Assembly: GCA_024276335.1 (NCBI GenBank)
Contig: JAJRXL010000437.1
Location: 1-26,799, forward strand
Length of the DNA: 26,799 nucleotides
From: Bacteroidota bacterium
GTDB taxonomy: Bacteria; Bacteroidota; Ignavibacteria; SZUA-365; JAADGX01
Direction of reading: 5' to 3'
The notes beneath the pieces are model-generated. The model was not told the DNA's origin, did no database searches, and saw nothing but the letters and a program-made list of their open reading frames with translations. The position numbers and the translations under genes were made by a program. This document shows, piece after piece, positions 23,814 to 26,799 of this stretch. Numbering within the stretch: the stretch's first letter is position 1; the number at the start of each line of letters is the position of its first letter.

Positions 23814-24590
23814 ATGACGGATATCGTTGCAGTAGAAACGCTTTACGACGGACAGGTCAGGCGCCTGACCTTGAACGCTCCCAAGGCGAACATCCTGGAT
23901 GGGAACATGATGTCCGGCTTACAGGCCGCCCTCGATGCGTGTCGCGACGAGGCCGGTCTCAAGATGATCCAGGTTACGGGGGCCGGGAATCATTTCAGCT
24001 TTGGGGCCAGCGTCGCGGAACATACGAAGGAAAACGCGCCGGGCATGTTGTCCCGGTTTCACGCCTTGTTCTACACCATGGCCGAGCTTGCGATTCCTAC
24101 GGCGGCCCTGGTTTCGGGGCAATGCCTGGGCGGCGGCTTGGAAGTCGCGCTCATGTGCAATTTCCTGTTCGTTGACAAGACCGCCCGCCTGGGGCAGCCG
24201 GAGATCGTCCTCGGCGTTTTCGCCCCGCCGGCCTCGCTTCTTCTGCCCCTGAAAATCGGGCAGGCCCGCGCGGACGATCTCTTGCTGACCGGACGATCCA
24301 TCACCGGTGAAGACGCGAAAGCGTTCGGACTTGCGACGGAATTGTATGAAGACCGCGAGTCTCTCCTGGCAGGTGTGGACGAGTGGACGCGGGAACACAT
24401 TCTTCCCAGGAGCGCGTCGTCCCTGCGTTTCGCGGTCAAGGCGGCGCGGATGCAATTCTACGAGGGTTTGCGCAAGAAACTCGGAGCCCTGGAAAAATTG
24501 TACGTGTCGGAACTCATGGAGACCGCCGACGCCAATGAAGGCATCCAGGCATTCCTGGAAAAACGCAAACCAGCATGGGGAAACAAGTGA
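23814..24590 (+). CDS. dch: cyclohexa-1,5-diene-1-carbonyl-CoA hydratase
   Basis: Crotonase-family hydratase that adds water to the dienoyl-CoA product of benzoyl-CoA reductase, forming 6-hydroxycyclohex-1-ene-1-carbonyl-CoA. The length of 258 residues equals that of known Dch proteins. The segment NHFSFGASVAEHTKE (59-73) is typical of Dch, and the oxyanion/catalytic region runs GQCLGGGLEVALMCNF and LGQPEIVLGVFAPPAS. The ATG at 23814 follows GAGG at the end of oah. It overlaps the next start codon by one base (TGATG). Dch, Had and Oah together convert the reduced ring to the open-chain C7 CoA ester. Confidence 0.93.
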   Translation: MTDIVAVETLYDGQVRRLTLNAPKANILDGNMMSGLQAALDACRDEAGLKMIQVTGAGNHFSFGASVAEHTKENAPGMLSRFHALFYTMAELAIPTAALVSGQCLGGGLEVALMCNFLFVDKTARLGQPEIVLGVFAPPASLLLPLKIGQARADDLLLTGRSITGEDAKAFGLATELYEDRESLLAGVDEWTREHILPRSASSLRFAVKAARMQFYEGLRKKLGALEKLYVSELMETADANEGIQAFLEKRKPAWGNK

Positions 24591-26593
24591 TGATGGAATT
24601 CACGCATATCGGAATCGTCGGAGCCGGAACGATGGGCTCCGCGCTGGCGCAGAAATTCGCCCAGGAAGGTTTTCACGTCGTGATGATTGACCGGGAAGAC
24701 CGTTTCCTTGACCGGGGACTTAAGAGCATTCGCTCGACACTTGATGCAGGGCTGAAACGCGGGATATTCACCGCAGAACAGGTCGATACGATCATGGCGC
24801 GGGTGACGATGTCGACGGAGTATGCGTCGCTTGCGCCGTGCCAGTTGACCGTGGAGGCGGTCTTCGAAGACCTGGACGTGAAAACGGAGGTCTTCCGGCA
24901 GATATGCGAGGCGGTGGATGGATCGGCGATTGTCGCGACCAACACGTCGTCGTTTTCCGTTTCCGCGCTCTCACGGGCCGTCACGCACCCGGAGCGGTTC
25001 ATCGGCCTGCATTTCTTCTACAACGCGGCCATGAACCGGCTGGTGGAAATCGTCCGGGCGGAATCAACCAGCGATGAGGCGTTTCAAAGCGCCATGTTGC
25101 TCATGCAGCAATGCGGAAAAGACCCCATCATCTGCCGTGACGTGAACGGGTTCGTGGTGAACCGCTTTTTCGTTCCCTGGCTCAACGAGTCCGTTCGCTT
25201 GTACGAAGAGAACGTCGCGGGCATGGCGGATATCGACGCGGTATGTCGCAAGGTATTCGGTTGCGGTATGGGGCCGTTCGCCCTGATGAACGCGACCGGT
25301 GTACCGATTGCCTACCATTCACAGCAGACCTTACACGAAGCGTTCGGCGCGTTTTACCGCCCTGCCGAAAAACTGCAGGAGCAAATGGAACGCAACGAGC
25401 CGTGGAGCATCGGCGAGGAATCAGGCGTCGATGCCGCGGGAGAGGAACGGATACGGCGACGCATGCTGGGTGTGGTCTTCCTGGTGTGCGGGCAACTCCT
25501 GGAAGAGAACGTCTGTACGGCAGGCGATATCAACCGGGGGGCGCGGATCGGTCTCCGGTGGAAGCATGGACCGGCGGAGCTTTACCACGCGATCGGCGAA
25601 TCGGAAGTACGTGCGATGGTGACGGAGGTTACATCCGCCTGGAAAATGAATGTGCCGTCGACGTTGTACCCGGCGGCGTGGAAACAGGATGTCCTGCGCG
25701 TGGAGCGGAACGATTCCGCGGGCGTGATCGTCATCAACAGGCCGGAAGACCTCAATGCGTTCAATCCGCTGGTGGCGTCGCAACTTTCCGAGGAGTTCGA
25801 TCGCATGGATAGTGATGCGACGATCGAGACCATTGTCATCACCGGGCAGGGCAAGGCGTTCATGGCCGGGGCGGACATCAAGTTCTTCATCGATCACATC
25901 GTCGCGGGGACGTTGCAGGAAATCGTCTCGTTCACGAAGGCGGGGCAGGAGCTGTTTCGTCGGATCGACGACTCCGGCAAGAAGGTCGTGGCGCTCGTGA
26001 ACGGTCTCGCTCTTGGCGGCGGTTTCGAGCTGGCTCTCACCGCCGATGTCATCCTTGCCCTCAAGCACGCGGTGTTTGCGTTCCCGGAAACCGGCATCGG
26101 GATCTACCCGGGGCTGGGCGGCACCCAGAGGACGGTGCGACGGGTGGGAAAAGGGTTGGCTAAGTACCTCGTGTACACGGGCGATTTTATCTCGGCACGA
26201 AAAGCCCTGGAGATCGGGCTGATAGACGCCGTGGTGGAATGGCGCGACGTTCCTGCCGTGTTCCGTGGAAATCTTCCCGCGACCCCGAAGCGACCGGTGC
26301 TTTCGGATCGCTGGCAGGGAATTCGCGACCTGTTCGAAACGTACCCGTTGAGTCGGCTCGTGGACGTCGATTTTCAACCTGACACGAAACTCGACGAGGA
26401 AACCTGGCGGGGCATTGTGAAACGTGTCCGCAGGAAGGCGCCGAGGGCGTTGGCCCTGGCCGAGCGGTTGATCGACGCGCAGGCTGGGCCGGAATCGGAG
26501 CTGGAGCATCTCGAGGAAATATTTTCCACCGAGGATGCCCTGGCGGGTCTCAGGAGCGTGGGTGGTCCGTCGCCGGCATTCACCGGCCGGTGA
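24590..26593 (+). CDS. fused 3-hydroxyacyl-CoA dehydrogenase / enoyl-CoA hydratase (HAD-ECH order)
   Basis: Bifunctional beta-oxidation protein, 667 residues. Residues 1-~360 are a 3-hydroxyacyl-CoA dehydrogenase: NAD loop GIVGAGTMG (8-16), catalytic H141 in GLHFFYNAAMNRLVEIV, and a second helical domain (GRKVFG-like CRKVFGCGMGPFALMN). Residues ~368-560 are an enoyl-CoA hydratase with oxyanion loop AGADIKF (427-433) and both glutamates E480 (GGGFELAL) and E500 (FPETGIGIYPGLGGTQR), 20 residues apart as in active crotonases. The order is the reverse of FadB-type proteins (ECH first) and like the fused archaeal crotonyl-CoA hydratase/3-hydroxybutyryl-CoA dehydrogenases. It probably oxidises 3-hydroxypimeloyl-CoA and later C4-C5 intermediates. 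ATG 24590 is preceded by GGGGAAA in the dch 3' end; ATG 24575 is too far inside dch. Confidence 0.92.
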   Translation: MMEFTHIGIVGAGTMGSALAQKFAQEGFHVVMIDREDRFLDRGLKSIRSTLDAGLKRGIFTAEQVDTIMARVTMSTEYASLAPCQLTVEAVFEDLDVKTEVFRQICEAVDGSAIVATNTSSFSVSALSRAVTHPERFIGLHFFYNAAMNRLVEIVRAESTSDEAFQSAMLLMQQCGKDPIICRDVNGFVVNRFFVPWLNESVRLYEENVAGMADIDAVCRKVFGCGMGPFALMNATGVPIAYHSQQTLHEAFGAFYRPAEKLQEQMERNEPWSIGEESGVDAAGEERIRRRMLGVVFLVCGQLLEENVCTAGDINRGARIGLRWKHGPAELYHAIGESEVRAMVTEVTSAWKMNVPSTLYPAAWKQDVLRVERNDSAGVIVINRPEDLNAFNPLVASQLSEEFDRMDSDATIETIVITGQGKAFMAGADIKFFIDHIVAGTLQEIVSFTKAGQELFRRIDDSGKKVVALVNGLALGGGFELALTADVILALKHAVFAFPETGIGIYPGLGGTQRTVRRVGKGLAKYLVYTGDFISARKALEIGLIDAVVEWRDVPAVFRGNLPATPKRPVLSDRWQGIRDLFETYPLSRLVDVDFQPDTKLDEETWRGIVKRVRRKAPRALALAERLIDAQAGPESELEHLEEIFSTEDALAGLRSVGGPSPAFTGR

Positions 26594-26601
26594 TGGATGG
26601 A

Positions 26602-26799
26602 TCAGGAAGCGTCGGTAATGTTCTTATTGAACCGTACGGCCTGGATTTGAGCGGCGATGGAAAGCGCAATCTGGGCCGGGGTTTCGCCGCCGATGTCAAG
26701 ACCGATGGGCGTACGGATGCGCGCGATCCGGTCATCCCCGGGAAATGCTTGTTCCAGTTCCTTCCGGAGGTTGACGGCCTTACGTTTCGAGGCGATGAC
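26602..26799 (-). CDS. XdhC/CoxI-family protein, C-terminal part
   Basis: The last 65 residues of a protein entering from the right edge on the minus strand. The frame reads SKRKAVNLRKELE, then RIARIRTPIGLDIGGETPAQIALSIAAQIQAVRF, which is the conserved C-terminal signature (PIGLDIGAETPEEIA-type) of XdhC/CoxI proteins. These handle or insert molybdenum cofactor for the xanthine oxidase family, which includes 4-hydroxybenzoyl-CoA reductase. It converges with the aromatic operon with only eight bases between the two stop codons. Start and full length lie outside the window. Confidence 0.85.
   Translation of the reverse strand, partial: VIASKRKAVNLRKELEQAFPGDDRIARIRTPIGLDIGGETPAQIALSIAAQIQAVRFNKNITDAS

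Noticed and set aside
24590..26593. Naming the fusion fadB
   Set aside because: FadB has the hydratase domain first and the dehydrogenase second; this protein has the opposite order.

Overview
The window looks like a chromosomal piece of an anaerobic, GC-rich bacterium of the FCB superphylum (Bacteroidetes/Chlorobi/Ignavibacteria/KSB1-like). The main support is an M1 peptidase at 2899-5577 whose last ~90 residues form a type IX secretion (Por) sorting domain, plus a CBM9/DUF5916 outer-membrane-type protein. Phylum placement is inference. I see no rRNA, tRNA, CRISPR array or insertion sequence.

Layout. Bases 1-8733 hold ordinary and cell-envelope genes: the 5' part of clpX (minus), a secreted gamma-glutamyltransferase (minus), the T9SS-targeted M1 metallopeptidase (plus), a degenerate methyltransferase-like gene (minus) and a DUF5916 protein (minus). 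A 2-hydroxyacid dehydrogenase at 8946-10151 is strikingly colinear with the plant peroxisomal hydroxypyruvate reductase HPR1.

From 10361 to 26593 all genes lie on the plus strand, tightly packed and often overlapping as ATGA. They encode nearly the whole anaerobic benzoyl-CoA pathway: a MarR regulator; class I ATP-dependent benzoyl-CoA reductase in the order C-B-A-D (Bcr/Bad type, with the large ~430-residue A subunit); an acyl/aryl-CoA ligase; thiolase; 6-hydroxycyclohexenecarbonyl-CoA dehydrogenase (had); the ring-opening hydrolase (oah/bamA); dienoyl-CoA hydratase (dch); and a fused 3-hydroxyacyl-CoA dehydrogenase/enoyl-CoA hydratase in HAD-ECH order. Inferred route: the aromatic acid is activated to its CoA ester, BcrCBAD reduces the ring with ATP and low-potential electrons, Dch hydrates the diene, Had oxidises the alcohol, Oah adds water twice and opens the ring to 3-hydroxypimeloyl-CoA, and the fused protein plus thiolase perform beta-oxidation. 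No ferredoxin or ferredoxin-reducing enzyme is in the window.

The most unusual part is 17227-20276, inside the operon: a third HgdB/BcrB-type iron-sulfur subunit, a ketopantoate-reductase-family dehydrogenase and a third ATPase activator with intact cluster cysteines. Neither the known Thauera bcr nor the Rhodopseudomonas bad cluster has this trio, as far as I recall. It could be a separate ATP-driven reductase or dehydratase (for example double-cubane-protein-like) working with the benzoyl-CoA pathway. Other notable points are a 19-codon Cys-rich leader ORF translationally coupled to bcrB and a palindrome next to a TTGACA box upstream of the MarR gene. The window ends in the 3' end of an XdhC-family gene (minus), which hints at a molybdenum hydroxylase outside it.
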